This document shows positions 26,548 to 35,485 of a stretch of DNA of 64,000 nt, piece after piece. Source of the stretch: Leucobacter allii (lineage in GTDB: Bacteria > Actinomycetota > Actinomycetes > Actinomycetales > Microbacteriaceae); the NCBI RefSeq assembly GCF_022919155.1, contig NZ_CP095045.1, positions 2,418,001 through 2,482,000 on the forward strand, given 5' to 3'. Numbering within the stretch: position 1 is the first letter of the stretch; each line of letters begins with the position of its first letter. The position numbers and the translations under genes are program-made. The notes below the pieces were generated by a model. It ran no database searches. It had not been told where the DNA came from and saw only the letters and a list, made by a program, of their open reading frames with translations.

Positions 26548-27720
26548 TCAGTCGTCGAGCAGCGCCGCCGCGAACATCGGGCGGGCGGCGTCCGCACTCG
26601 GCGGGTGGAAGAGCCCCGCCGTCGCATCTCTGAGCAGCCGGCTCGCCTCGTGCTCCGCGTCGTAGCCCGCGCCGCCGGCGCACACGAGCGCGACCTCCGC
26701 CGCGCGCCGCGCCGCGCGCGAGGCGTTCAGCCGCGCGCTGACGAGACGGGGCGGCCACGACGCCCCGTGATCGATGCGCTCGTCGAAGTCGCGCGTCGTC
26801 GCGTCGAGCTGCGCCGGCACCGCGAGGTACTCCGCGTAGGCGTCGCCCAGGCGCGTGCGGTACTCGGCGACCTCGGCGAGGGACCCGCCGCTCTTCGCCG
26901 AGCGCCGCCGGCGCAGCCCCGCGGCGGCCACGTCGAGGGCGCGGCGGGCCACGCCCGCGTAGACGGAGGCGACGAGCAGCTGGAACTGGCTCGTGATGGC
27001 GAAGGTGAGCAGATCGGGCACGCGCCCGGGCGGCAGGATCCTGACGACCCGCTCCGGCCGCATCCGCACCGCCTCGAGCGTCGTCGCGCGGCTCTGGGAG
27101 GCGCGCATGCCGAGCACCTCCCAGCGATCCGAGACCCCGATGCCGGCCTCCGCCCGCTCCACGAAGCCGTAGACGAGTCGGGGGTCCTCCGGGTCGCTCG
27201 CGTCCAGGCCGTGCGCGATGAGGCGGGTCCAGACCGGCGACAGCGAAGTGAAGATCTTCACGCCGCTGAGCCGGTACCCGCCGTCCGGCTCGGGTACGGC
27301 CGCCGTCGTCGATCCCTGCAGCACCCAGTCGTTGCCCGGCTCGCTGATGCCGAAGGCGAAGATCTCGCCCGCGAGCGTCTCGGCGAAGACCTGCTCGAGG
27401 GTGCGGTCGCCGCGCTCCGACATGGCGCGGGCCACCCCGGTGCACATGAGATGCATGTTGACGCCGAGGGCGGTCGCCGGGGCGGCTCCGGCGAGCCGCT
27501 GCTGCAGCCGCGAGACCTCGTGGAGGGTGAGTCCGGGCCCGCCGTGCGCCTCGGGGACGAAGAGCGCGAGGTAGCCCGCCCCGCGCAGCTCGGCGAGGTC
27601 CTCATCGAAGAAGCCGTTCTCGCGGTCGGTCTCTGCGGCGCGCCCGCGGAATCGCTCGAGCAGCGCATCGGGGAGGTAGCGCGCGGCGAGCTCCGCGTGC
27701 CGGGTCTCGCGGTCGGTCAT
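26548..27720 (-). CDS. Acyl-CoA dehydrogenase family protein
   Basis: A 390-residue flavoprotein of the acyl-CoA dehydrogenase fold. The N-terminal helical part includes LRGAGYLALFVPEAHGGPGL; the FAD/substrate motif is IFAFGISEPGNDWVLQGSTT and the beta domain has YRLSGVKIFTSLSP (GxKxFxT). The usual catalytic glutamate is not obvious in the C-terminal part, which instead has VCAGGAGYDAEHEASRLLRD, so it may be a dehydrogenase of a modified or carrier-bound acyl group. Last gene of the operon with the ketosynthase and ligase; AGGAGA precedes its ATG. Confidence 0.75.
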   Translation of the reverse strand: MTDRETRHAELAARYLPDALLERFRGRAAETDRENGFFDEDLAELRGAGYLALFVPEAHGGPGLTLHEVSRLQQRLAGAAPATALGVNMHLMCTGVARAMSERGDRTLEQVFAETLAGEIFAFGISEPGNDWVLQGSTTAAVPEPDGGYRLSGVKIFTSLSPVWTRLIAHGLDASDPEDPRLVYGFVERAEAGIGVSDRWEVLGMRASQSRATTLEAVRMRPERVVRILPPGRVPDLLTFAITSQFQLLVASVYAGVARRALDVAAAGLRRRRSAKSGGSLAEVAEYRTRLGDAYAEYLAVPAQLDATTRDFDERIDHGASWPPRLVSARLNASRAARRAAEVALVCAGGAGYDAEHEASRLLRDATAGLFHPPSADAARPMFAAALLDD

Positions 27721-27776
27721 GGCGGGTCTCCTGCTCTCGGTCGGGATCGGGGTCGGGGTCGGGGTCGGGGTCGGGA

Positions 27777-29180
27777 TCAGCTCAGGCCGTTCGCCGGATC
27801 GGCGCGCCGCAGCACGAGCGCGGCGTTGTGCCCGCCGAAGCCGAAGGAGGTGGACAGCGCGGTGCGGATCGGCGCGCGCCGCGCCGCGCCCGCCACGATG
27901 TCCCACTCCGGGAACTCGGGGTCGTCGAGGTTGCGGGTCGGCGGCAGCATCCCGGTGCGCAGCGACTGCACGGCGATGATGGCCTCGGCGACGCCGGAAG
28001 CGCCGAGCAGATGCCCGGTGACCGATTTCGTCGCGCTGATCGGAATGCGCCGCGCCGCGTCCCCGAAGACGCGGGCGAACGCGGCGAGCTCCGCCGCGTC
28101 CCCCGCCGGCGTGCCGGTGCCGTGGGCGTTGATCGCGTCGATCCCGACTGCGGCGCCGGCACCGACAGCGGCTCCGACAGCGGCAGCGGCGCCAGCACTG
28201 GCAGCGGCTCCGGCAGCGGCGTCGGCTCCGGCAGCGGCGTCGATGCCCGCGTCGGCGAGCGCTTCCGCGACGGCCTCGGCCGCGCCGCGTCCCCCGGGCT
28301 CGGGGGCGGTGGCGTGGTGCGCGTCGCTCGATGCGCCGAAGCCCGCGAGCTCCGCGAGCACGACGGCGCCGCGCGCGCGGGCCGCCGAGGCGGACTCGAG
28401 GAGGATCGCGGCGGCGCCCTGCGACATCACGAAGCCGCCGCGGCCCCGGTCGAACGGGCGGCACGCCGCCTCGGGATGCGCCTCGTAGCCCGTGGCGAGC
28501 GCCCGCAGGTTCGCGTTCGCCGCGAGGTTGACGGGTCCGAGGCAGTCCTCCGCGCCGACCACGAGCACGGCATCGGCGTAGCCGTGGCGGATTCGCCTGA
28601 GCCCCTCGCCGAGGGCGACGCCGCCGCTCGCGCAGGTGGCGGAGACGGCCTGGGCCGCGCCGTGGAGGCCGTGCCGCTGGCTGATGAGCGCCGCCGCGGC
28701 GTCCGGCGCCCCGTGCATCGCGAGCGCGAGCGGCACGGCGCGCGGACCGCGGGCGTCGAGCGCGCGCGTCGCGGCCTGCATGGCGTCGACCGGTCCCGAG
28801 CCGGTCGCGACGATGACGGCGGTCCGCCGCGGCGACCACGGCAGCGGGAACGGCGGCTCGGCGACCGCGGCCGTCGCGCCGTCGAGGGCCGTGCCGAGGG
28901 CGTCGCCGAGCGCCTCGTCGGCGGTGGCGATCGCCCACTGCACGACGGGGCTCAGGCGCCGCGCCTGAGCCGGCGTCAGCACGCGCGACGCGTCGAAGTC
29001 GCGGACCCGTCCGCCGATGCGCACGGGGAGCTCCGCGAAGGCAGCGCCGTCCAGCGCCGTGATCGCGCTGCGCCCGGCGACCACCGCGTCCCAGAGCGCC
29101 GGAGCGCCGATGCCGCTCGCGGTCACGGCGCCCATCCCGGTGATCGCGACGCGCTCGGGGCCGCGCCCGCCCCCGCTCAC
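27777..29180 (-). CDS. Beta-ketoacyl synthase (KAS I/II, FabF-like)
   Basis: Condensing enzyme for fatty-acid or polyketide-type extension. A 467-residue protein with the active-site Cys in AVSATCASGG (C183), His in NAHGTGTP (H353), Lys in TKSVTGHLLGASG (K385) and His390, all in order. GTG start at 29180 overlaps the stop of the ligase gene (GTGA). Unusual: a low-complexity Ala/Gly insertion of about 34 residues (313-346) just before the H353 motif, where FabF proteins have only a short turn. No acyl carrier protein is encoded nearby. Confidence 0.85.
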   Translation of the reverse strand: MSGGGRGPERVAITGMGAVTASGIGAPALWDAVVAGRSAITALDGAAFAELPVRIGGRVRDFDASRVLTPAQARRLSPVVQWAIATADEALGDALGTALDGATAAVAEPPFPLPWSPRRTAVIVATGSGPVDAMQAATRALDARGPRAVPLALAMHGAPDAAAALISQRHGLHGAAQAVSATCASGGVALGEGLRRIRHGYADAVLVVGAEDCLGPVNLAANANLRALATGYEAHPEAACRPFDRGRGGFVMSQGAAAILLESASAARARGAVVLAELAGFGASSDAHHATAPEPGGRGAAEAVAEALADAGIDAAAGADAAAGAAASAGAAAAVGAAVGAGAAVGIDAINAHGTGTPAGDAAELAAFARVFGDAARRIPISATKSVTGHLLGASGVAEAIIAVQSLRTGMLPPTRNLDDPEFPEWDIVAGAARRAPIRTALSTSFGFGGHNAALVLRRADPANGLS

Positions 29181-30760
29181 AGGCGCACCGCCCGTCCGTC
29201 GGCGATCGCCTCGGCGGTCTCGCCGCGGCGGATCTTCCCGCCGACCGTGCGGGGCAGCCGGGCGATGCGATACCAGCGGCGCGGCACGAACTGCGGGGCG
29301 AGGCGCTCGGCGGCGCGGGCCGCGAGCGCCGCGCGGATCGATGGATCCGCGCGGGTCGAGTGATCCGCGCGGGTCGAGGGATCCGTGCGGGTCGACGGCG
29401 AGGACGCCGCGTCCGGAGCCTCCTCGACGACGAGCGCCACGACGCTGCCCAGCCGCGCGTGGGGCAGCGCGACGGCGCAGGCCTCGCCGATGCCCGGCAT
29501 GCCAGCGAAGGCCCGCTCGACCTCGGGCAGCGCGACCTTGTGCCCGCCGGTCACCGCGATGTCGCCCGCACGGCCGAGGAGCTCGAGTTCGCCGCCGATG
29601 AGGCGCCCCTGGTCCCCCACGCTGGCCCAGCCGTCCGGGCCGCGCAGCTGCGTCGGACTCGTGCCGGCGAGGTAGCCGTCCGAGCAGGCGTCGGCGCTGA
29701 TCCAGAGCGTTCCGATCTCCCCGTCGGGCAGGGCTGCGCCCGCGGCGTCGCGGATCGCCGCGCCGATGCCGGGGTAGACGGCGATGCGGGAGCCGTCGCC
29801 GCCGCGGCTGTCGCCGATGAAGCCGATCTCGGCGGCGCCGTAGTAGCTGATGAGCCGGACCGCCGGCAGCGCCTGCGCCAGGGCGTCGCGGAGCGCCGCG
29901 GAGAGGTGGGCGCCGCCGGTGACGACGAGGTCGAGCGTCGCGCAGGCCGCCGGATCGCGGCGTGCCGCGTCGGCGATCGCCTGCACGACCGCGGGCACCG
30001 CGACGACGCGGCTGACGCCCGCCTCCGCGATCCGCGCCGCGAGCGCGAACGGCGAGAAGGCGTCGGCCAGGTGCGCGGCCCCTCCCGTGCCGAGGCATTC
30101 GATCACGGCGTACAGGGTGAGGCTGTAGGAGACCGGCCCCGGGGCGAGGGTCACCACGCCGGGGCCGGGCTCGAGGTGCGCACTCGAGACGGCCAGGTTC
30201 GCCCGGTACTGGGCGCGGGTCTTGAGGAACGCCTTGGGATCGCTCGTCGTTCCCGAGGAGAAGAGCAGCAGGAACGCCTCGTCGGGCGCGCGCACGCACG
30301 GCGGGGCCGCCGGGACCGCCGTGCGCTCCCGCGCGCGGAACTCGTCCAGCCCGAGGATCCGCCCGCCCCAGCCCGCGGCGGCGAGCGCATCGGCGAGGGC
30401 CGGATCGTCGGCGATCACGACCCCGATCCCCGTGGCGAGCACGACGCGCACGCGGTGCTGCAGCGGCCAGCGCGGATCGAGGGTCGCGGAGACCGCGCGG
30501 TAGCCGGAGAGCCCGGCGAGGATGCGCGCCGTGTGGAACGCCGAGCGCACGCTCACCGCCGTGATCGGGATACCGCGGGTCTCGGCGGCGGGGCGCGGCG
30601 CGCGCTCGCCGCTCTCGGCATGGAGCGCGTCGACGACGGCGAAGACGCGGCGGGAGTCCTCGACGAGCGCGGCGTAGCCGAGCGCCTCGCCGTCGCCCGC
30701 GAGCGCGAGGCGCTCCGGGTGCGCCGCCGCGGTCTCCAGGATGCTCGCCGTGATGGGCAC
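29177..30760 (-). CDS. AMP-binding acyl/aryl ligase (ANL superfamily)
   Basis: Activates a carboxylic acid as an acyl-adenylate. The P-loop motif is LLLFSSGTTSDPKAFLK (about residue 170), with YYGAAEIGFIGDSRGG as the A5 region (usually YGxTE) and the C-terminal GDQGRLIGGELELLGR and PRTVGGKIRRGE for A7-A10. Length of 527 residues is typical. The GTG start at 30760 has a perfect GGGAGG site. First gene of the ligase-ketosynthase-dehydrogenase operon. The substrate cannot be read from sequence; a fatty or aromatic starter acid is plausible. Confidence 0.82.
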   Translation of the reverse strand: MPITASILETAAAHPERLALAGDGEALGYAALVEDSRRVFAVVDALHAESGERAPRPAAETRGIPITAVSVRSAFHTARILAGLSGYRAVSATLDPRWPLQHRVRVVLATGIGVVIADDPALADALAAAGWGGRILGLDEFRARERTAVPAAPPCVRAPDEAFLLLFSSGTTSDPKAFLKTRAQYRANLAVSSAHLEPGPGVVTLAPGPVSYSLTLYAVIECLGTGGAAHLADAFSPFALAARIAEAGVSRVVAVPAVVQAIADAARRDPAACATLDLVVTGGAHLSAALRDALAQALPAVRLISYYGAAEIGFIGDSRGGDGSRIAVYPGIGAAIRDAAGAALPDGEIGTLWISADACSDGYLAGTSPTQLRGPDGWASVGDQGRLIGGELELLGRAGDIAVTGGHKVALPEVERAFAGMPGIGEACAVALPHARLGSVVALVVEEAPDAASSPSTRTDPSTRADHSTRADPSIRAALAARAAERLAPQFVPRRWYRIARLPRTVGGKIRRGETAEAIADGRAVRL

Positions 30761-30870
30761 TTCGCACCTCCCGATCCGGCCGTGCGCCGTAGGTATTTTC
30801 TGGCCCGAGTCCATTCTAGGGACCCGAGGCGCCGACGCGTCGACGCGGCGCCGGGCGCGCGCGTGACTTA

Positions 30871-30900
30871 TCGATACTCCATTCAAAACTTGTGTATCGA
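30871..30900. promoter_or_regulatory. Candidate GntR operator between divergent units
   Basis: TCGATAC (30871-30877) and GTATCGA (30894-30900) form a perfect 7-bp dyad with a 16-bp spacer, within a short AT-rich region between the ligase operon and the GntR gene. Position and symmetry suit a regulator of both units. Confidence 0.5.
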
Positions 30901-31016
30901 CTATTCCCCAGGTGTGCCGGTGTACCGTGGGAGGGAATCACGGGCGTCGGCTTCTCCGCGACCCCGGCTCCCGGACCCCCGGAAGGGTCCGGCCCATCGT
31001 CTTCACGAGGTGCGCT

Positions 31017-32372
31017 GTGCTGATTGGTCCCCAGAACGACTCCTCCGCGGATCGGGTGCTGCAGGGTATGCGCGCCGACATCGTCTCCGGCGCGCTGCCC
31101 GGCGGCGCCCGCCTCATCGAGCGCGAGCTCGCCGAGCAGTACGGCGTCAGCCGCCTGCCGGTGCGGGAGGCGATCCGCTGGCTCATCCTCGAGGGACTCA
31201 TCGACCGCAGCCCCCGCCACGGCGGCGTCGTCCATGCGATGGATCGCGCCGACGTCGCGGACATCGCGGAGCTGCACGGACCGCTCGACCGCCTGACGGC
31301 GCGGCAGGCGGCGCTGCGGGCCCCCGCGGCGGACGCCGAGCGCTTCCGCGCCGAGCTCGCCGTGGCCGAGCGGGCCGCGGCGGCCGGGGACCGGGCCGCG
31401 AGCGGACGGGTGATCCAGGAGCTGCGCTCCCTCGTCTTCGCCGCGACCGGGAATCGTCCGCTCCGGGAGATCCAGCAGGCGCTCGAGAGCCGCACGATGC
31501 GCATGTTCACCCAGGCCAGCCGTCTCGCGCTCGATCCCTTCCCCCACTTCCACCGGCTCGCCGACGCCCTCGCCGCCCGAGACCCCGGGGGCGCCGACGC
31601 CGCGATGGCCGCCCTCGGCGCGCACATCGCCGAGGCTCGGGCCGAGCACGCCCTCATCGAGCTCACGGATGGCGGCGACACCGCCTCCGGGTACGGCACA
31701 GCCGAGGCCGCCGGGCTGCTGCGCGAGCGGATCCCCTACACCCCGGGCTTCGTCCTCGTGCGCGACGCGGTGCGCGACCAGATCGTTGCGAGGACGCGCC
31801 GCCCGGGCACCGTCATCTCCGGCCGGCTGCTCGCCGTCGAGTTCGACGTGAGCCGCTATCCCGCGCTCGAGGCGATCGAGGCGCTCGCCTACGAGGGGCT
31901 CGTGACGCTCGGCTCGGCGCGCGTGGCCTCCCGAGTGCGCTCCCTCGGAGCGGAGGAGGCGGAGGATCTGTTCGACGTCGCCGCCGAGCTCGACGCGCTC
32001 GCGGCCGGCTTCGCAGCGCGCCGCCCGGCACCGCAGGAGCTCGCGTCCCTGCACCGGATCGTCGTCGCGGAGCAGTCGGCGATCGCGCACGACCCCGCCT
32101 CCGCGCACGAGCCGGCCTTCGCCTTCCTCCGCCAGATGTACGAGATGACCGGCAACCGCGTGCTCGTCGAGATGGGCCGGAAGCTCGAGGGTCGGCGGCG
32201 CATGGTGCTCGCGGCCTCCCCCGTCGATCACCGCACCGCGCGCGGGCACGAGCAGCTGCTGCGCGCCATCTCCTCCCGCGACGGCGCGCTCGCCGCGACG
32301 CTGTACCGCCGCGCCTTCGCCGATCCGGAGTACCGCTCCGGCATCCTCGGCGCCGCGCGGCTCGCGGCGTGA
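31017..32372 (+). CDS. GntR-family regulator, tandem duplication (two HTH/FCD-like halves)
   Basis: A 451-residue protein about twice the usual GntR length. The first half has a clear GntR HTH (DRVLQGMRADIVSGALPGGA, LAEQYGVSRLPVREAIRWL, EGLIDRS) followed by a helical FCD-like effector domain. The second half repeats the plan from about residue 245 (VRDAVRDQIVARTRRPGTVI, LAVEFDVSRYPALEAIEALA, YEGLVTLG) and a second helical domain. The GTG start at 31017 is preceded by GAGG at 6 nt. It probably acts as a monomer mimicking a dimer, or as a dimer contacting two sites. Likely target: the divergent ligase/ketosynthase operon. Confidence 0.8.
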   Translation: MLIGPQNDSSADRVLQGMRADIVSGALPGGARLIERELAEQYGVSRLPVREAIRWLILEGLIDRSPRHGGVVHAMDRADVADIAELHGPLDRLTARQAALRAPAADAERFRAELAVAERAAAAGDRAASGRVIQELRSLVFAATGNRPLREIQQALESRTMRMFTQASRLALDPFPHFHRLADALAARDPGGADAAMAALGAHIAEARAEHALIELTDGGDTASGYGTAEAAGLLRERIPYTPGFVLVRDAVRDQIVARTRRPGTVISGRLLAVEFDVSRYPALEAIEALAYEGLVTLGSARVASRVRSLGAEEAEDLFDVAAELDALAAGFAARRPAPQELASLHRIVVAEQSAIAHDPASAHEPAFAFLRQMYEMTGNRVLVEMGRKLEGRRRMVLAASPVDHRTARGHEQLLRAISSRDGALAATLYRRAFADPEYRSGILGAARLAA

Positions 32373-32405
32373 GCGTCCGGGCGCCGCGCCGCATCCCGGG
32401 AGCGC

Positions 32406-32870
32406 TCAGCTCTCCTCGGCGAGCAGCCCGGTGACGCGGTACGGGATCACCTCCCGCAGGAACAGGCTCGTCGAGGTGCGGTCGATCCCCGGGCAGAGGC
32501 GGATCTCCTCGCTCACCCGGTAGAGATCGTCGGGATCCTTCGCGACGACCCTGAGCAGCAGATCCGTGCTCCCCGCCGGGGCGAAGCACTCCAGCACCTC
32601 GGGAATGTCGGCGAGGGCGGCAATCGCGTCGCCGATCTGATGCTGATCGAGCTCGACCTGCACACTCGCGCCGACGGGCCGGCCGAGCGCCTGCGGCGAG
32701 ACGCGGGCGCTGTGCAGGCGCAGCGCCCCCGACTCGCGCAGCCGTTCGAGCCGCGCCTGCACCGTGCCCCGGGCGAGCCCGAGCCGCATCGCGATCATCG
32801 CCGTCGGCATGCGCGCGTCCTCGTCGAGCACCCGCAGGATCCGGCGGTCGGTCTCGTCCAGTCCGCGCAT
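32406..32870 (-). CDS. Lrp/AsnC family transcriptional regulator
   Basis: A 154-residue protein: N-terminal HTH (LDETDRRILRVLDEDARMPT, then LGLARGTVQARLERLRESG) and C-terminal RAM effector domain (AALADIPEVLECFAPAGSTD). Divergent from an MFS transporter gene, which it probably controls, as is common for Lrp regulators of amino-acid or drug exporters. Confidence 0.88.
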   Translation of the reverse strand: MRGLDETDRRILRVLDEDARMPTAMIAMRLGLARGTVQARLERLRESGALRLHSARVSPQALGRPVGASVQVELDQHQIGDAIAALADIPEVLECFAPAGSTDLLLRVVAKDPDDLYRVSEEIRLCPGIDRTSTSLFLREVIPYRVTGLLAEES

Positions 32871-32889
32871 TCTGACGCCCTTCTGTCGG

Positions 32890-32918
32890 TTGACACCGTG
32901 TCCGATCGATCATATTGC
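32890..32918 (+). promoter_or_regulatory. Promoter of the MFS gene in the Lrp-MFS divergent region
   Basis: TTGACA (32890-32895), a 17-bp spacer and TATTGC (32913-32918). Three TTGC direct repeats (32915, 32928, 32938) follow within an AT-rich patch and could be Lrp contacts. Confidence 0.5.
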
Positions 32919-33070
32919 ACAATCTTCTTGCAGAGTCTTGCGCATATCGCGGCGCATCCGATTGACTGACTCCCGTCCGGGGCTCGCACCCGAGCCGCGG
33001 ACGCAGCCGTCCGCACCATCCCCGCGGGCGGAACGGAACGCCCCACAAGGGCGGTAGCAAGGAGTCAGCC

Positions 33071-34369
33071 ATGCCCCACCCCGGCACCCAGGCCATCCCC
33101 CGGGCCGCAGTCGACCCCGCCCCCGGCGGGCTCCCGCACCCGCGCCAGGTGCGCGCCCCCGCGCGCACGGTCCTCACCGCGCTGGCCCTGTTCGCGCTCC
33201 TCGTCGGCGCCAACCTCTCGACGCCGCTCTTCCCCCTGCTCGAGCGCGAGCTCGGCACGGGCGCGCTCGGCACGACGCTGGCGTTCTCGAGTTACGTGCT
33301 CGCGCTCATCGTCGGGCTGCTCCTCTTCCGCCGCGTGGCGGACGTCGTCAACCGGCGCACGGTGCTCGTGACCGCGCTCGCCGCGGCGGCGCTCGCCACC
33401 GCGGCGCTCGGGGTCGCGCCCACCCTCGGCTGGTTCTGCGCGGCGCGCGCGGTGCAGGGCGCCGCCGTCGCGTGCGCGACGGGGATCGGCGCGAGCGCGC
33501 TGCGCACGCTGCTGCCGGGGCGGCCGGCGCTCGTGGGACGCCTCACCCTCCTCGCCACCTCGGGCGGGGTCGCCGCCGGGCCCGTGCTCGGCGGACTGCT
33601 CTCGCTCGCACCGGCGCCCCGGCTGATCCCGTATCTCGCGATTGCCGTCGTGCTCGCGGCGCTCGTGCCCGCGATCCTCGCGGTCGCGCCGCACGCCGCC
33701 TGCGCGCCCGCGCCGCACGACGACCGCATCGCGCTCCCCGACGCGCCCCCCGAGCGCTCGGCGCGAGGCGCGGGCCGCGGCGGGCGGGACGCGCTGAGCG
33801 CGTTCAGGATCGCGGCCGCGGTCGGCTTCCTGAGCTTCACAGTCTTCGGCTTCTGCCTCTCGCTCGCCCCCTCGCACTTCGCCGCGATCGCCGGCACGGA
33901 CGCGCGGCCGGTGATCGGGCTGCTCGCCGCCACCACCCTCGGCGCCTCGGCGCTCACCCAGCTCGTGCCGCTGCGCGGCGCCTGGCGGACCCCTGCCGGG
34001 CTCGCGATCCTCGCGCTCGCGCTCGCGGGGCTCGCGGCGGCCGGCGCGGTCGGCGCCGTCTGGTTCCTCGTGGTCGTCTGCGCGCTCGCGGGCATCGGTC
34101 AGGGCGTCGCCTTCCAGGCGGCGTTCACCGACGCGACGGCCCGGGTCGCGCCGGATCGCCACGCCTCGACCGTCAGCGCGATCTACACGGTCACCTACCT
34201 CGGCAGCGCGCTGCCGGTCGTCGCGCTCGGGGCGCTCGTCGAGCGCATCGGCCGGGCGGACGCGGTGGCCCTCTTCGCGCTCGCGACGGCCGGGGCGTGC
34301 GCGCTGCTCGGCGTCGTCGCCGGGCGGCGAGCGCGACGCGGGCGGCGCGGCGGGAGCTCACCCCGCTGA
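33071..34369 (+). CDS. MFS transporter, 12 TM
   Basis: A 432-residue major facilitator with two sets of about six hydrophobic segments split by a charged loop (about residues 215-245). The motif A equivalent is [18 protein letters not shown], and the region [17 protein letters not shown] resembles motif C of antiporters. A substrate cannot be named. Regulated probably by the divergent Lrp protein. Confidence 0.82.
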   Translation: MPHPGTQAIPRAAVDPAPGGLPHPRQVRAPARTVLTALALFALLVGANLSTPLFPLLERELGTGALGTTLAFSSYVLALIVGLLLFRRVADVVNRRTVLVTALAAAALATAALGVAPTLGWFCAARAVQGAAVACATGIGASALRTLLPGRPALVGRLTLLATSGGVAAGPVLGGLLSLAPAPRLIPYLAIAVVLAALVPAILAVAPHAACAPAPHDDRIALPDAPPERSARGAGRGGRDALSAFRIAAAVGFLSFTVFGFCLSLAPSHFAAIAGTDARPVIGLLAATTLGASALTQLVPLRGAWRTPAGLAILALALAGLAAAGAVGAVWFLVVVCALAGIGQGVAFQAAFTDATARVAPDRHASTVSAIYTVTYLGSALPVVALGALVERIGRADAVALFALATAGACALLGVVAGRRARRGRRGGSSPR

Positions 34370-34378
34370 CGGCGTCGA

Positions 34379-34408
34379 CCCGGGCGCGCCGCTTCCGGGG
34401 CGCCCGGG
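34379..34408. terminator. GC-rich hairpin between convergent MFS and GntR genes
   Basis: CCCGGGCGC (34379-34387) and GCGCCCGGG (34400-34408) form a 9-bp stem, with no T run. Confidence 0.45.
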
Positions 34409-34450
34409 CTCCGCCGGGCTTCGGCGCCCCTCCGCTACTCCGCTCCTCCG

Positions 34451-35209
34451 CTACTCGGCGAGCATGGCGAGGGCCAGGCGATCCGCCTCCTCCGCGAGCA
34501 GCGGTCCGAAACGGTCGGCGACCGCGCGCCGCGCGATCCGGCTCGCCCCCTCGGAATCGCGCGCCTCGATGGCGGTGAAGAGGCCCCGGTCGATGCGGGC
34601 GGAGTCGAGCTTCACGCGGTTGTCGTGGTGCTCGCCCTCGGCGTCGCGCTGCATGAGCGGGCGGAGGGCGCCGGAGACCGCCTGACCGCTGAGCCGCAGC
34701 ACCTCGTTGCCGCTCGCGGCCCAGATGGCCTCGTGGAACTCGAGGTCGGCGTCGGCGAAGCCCGGATCGTTCGCCTCGGCGTCGCGCTCCATCCGCTCGA
34801 TCCCCCGGCGCATGCGCGCGAGCTGAGCGTCGTCGTGCCGGAAGGCGGCGAGCCGGCTCGTCGAGCCCTCGAGGATCACGCGGTACTGCACGAGCTCGGC
34901 CGCGCTGAGCGCATCGGTGCCCACCATCGCGCGGAAGGAGCGCGCGAGCGTCTTCGAGGAGGGGGCGAGGACGACGGGGCCGCCGCGCGTCCCCGGCCGC
35001 GATTCGAGCAGCCCCATGCTCTGCAGGATCCGGAGCGCCTCGCGCACCGTGGGGCGGCTCACGCCGAACTGCACCATGAGGTCCCGCTCGCTCGCGAGCT
35101 GCGAGCCCACCGGGATCTCCCCGGAGACGATGGCCCGCTCGATCTGGTCCACGATGCGCTCGTAGGTGTGCACGGGCACGGCGGGTTCGAAGCTGTGGGA
35201 CGTCGTCAC
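34451..35209 (-). CDS. GntR-family (FadR subfamily, FCD domain) regulator
   Basis: A 252-residue regulator. HTH region: YERIVDQIERAIVSGEIPVG, MVQFGVSRPTVREALRILQ, then LLESRPGTRGGPVV. The C-terminal FCD domain has the expected metal-type residues in DLEFHEAIWAASGNEVL and a histidine near the DRGLFTAIEARDSEGA helix. GTG start at 35209 with GAAGGA at 8 nt. It diverges from the ABC importer operon across the operator at 35299-35309, so it probably controls itself and the importer. Confidence 0.85.
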   Translation of the reverse strand: MTTSHSFEPAVPVHTYERIVDQIERAIVSGEIPVGSQLASERDLMVQFGVSRPTVREALRILQSMGLLESRPGTRGGPVVLAPSSKTLARSFRAMVGTDALSAAELVQYRVILEGSTSRLAAFRHDDAQLARMRRGIERMERDAEANDPGFADADLEFHEAIWAASGNEVLRLSGQAVSGALRPLMQRDAEGEHHDNRVKLDSARIDRGLFTAIEARDSEGASRIARRAVADRFGPLLAEEADRLALAMLAE

Positions 35210-35298
35210 CAGGGGTCCTTCCGGCCGGGAGGGGCGCGTTCCGCGCGGTCCCGGCCGTCCGCGGCCGGGTGTCATTCCCGATGATACCGCGACACCAG

Positions 35299-35309
35299 TG
35301 GCCTTACCA
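35299..35309. promoter_or_regulatory. FadR-type operator, copy 1 (importer promoter)
   Basis: TGGCCTTACCA, within AGTGGCCTTACCAT. Its form TGG-N5-CCA with flanking T/A is that of FadR-subfamily sites. It matches copy 2 at 45226-45236 at 10 of 11 positions. It lies between the regulator gene and the importer gene. Confidence 0.65.
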
Positions 35310-35485
35310 TGTATCCTGGTTCGAAATCTCGATCCCGTCTCGGAAGGACGCACCCCACTTCGATCCGCAATACGCTGGCAGTGCCGACACCGTCCGGGAT
35401 CGGCGTCGTCCAGCGCTCCCGGGCACTGTCGCCCGACCCGACCATCATCACCGATCCCCACGGGGATCCGAGCCACAGGAAAGCA

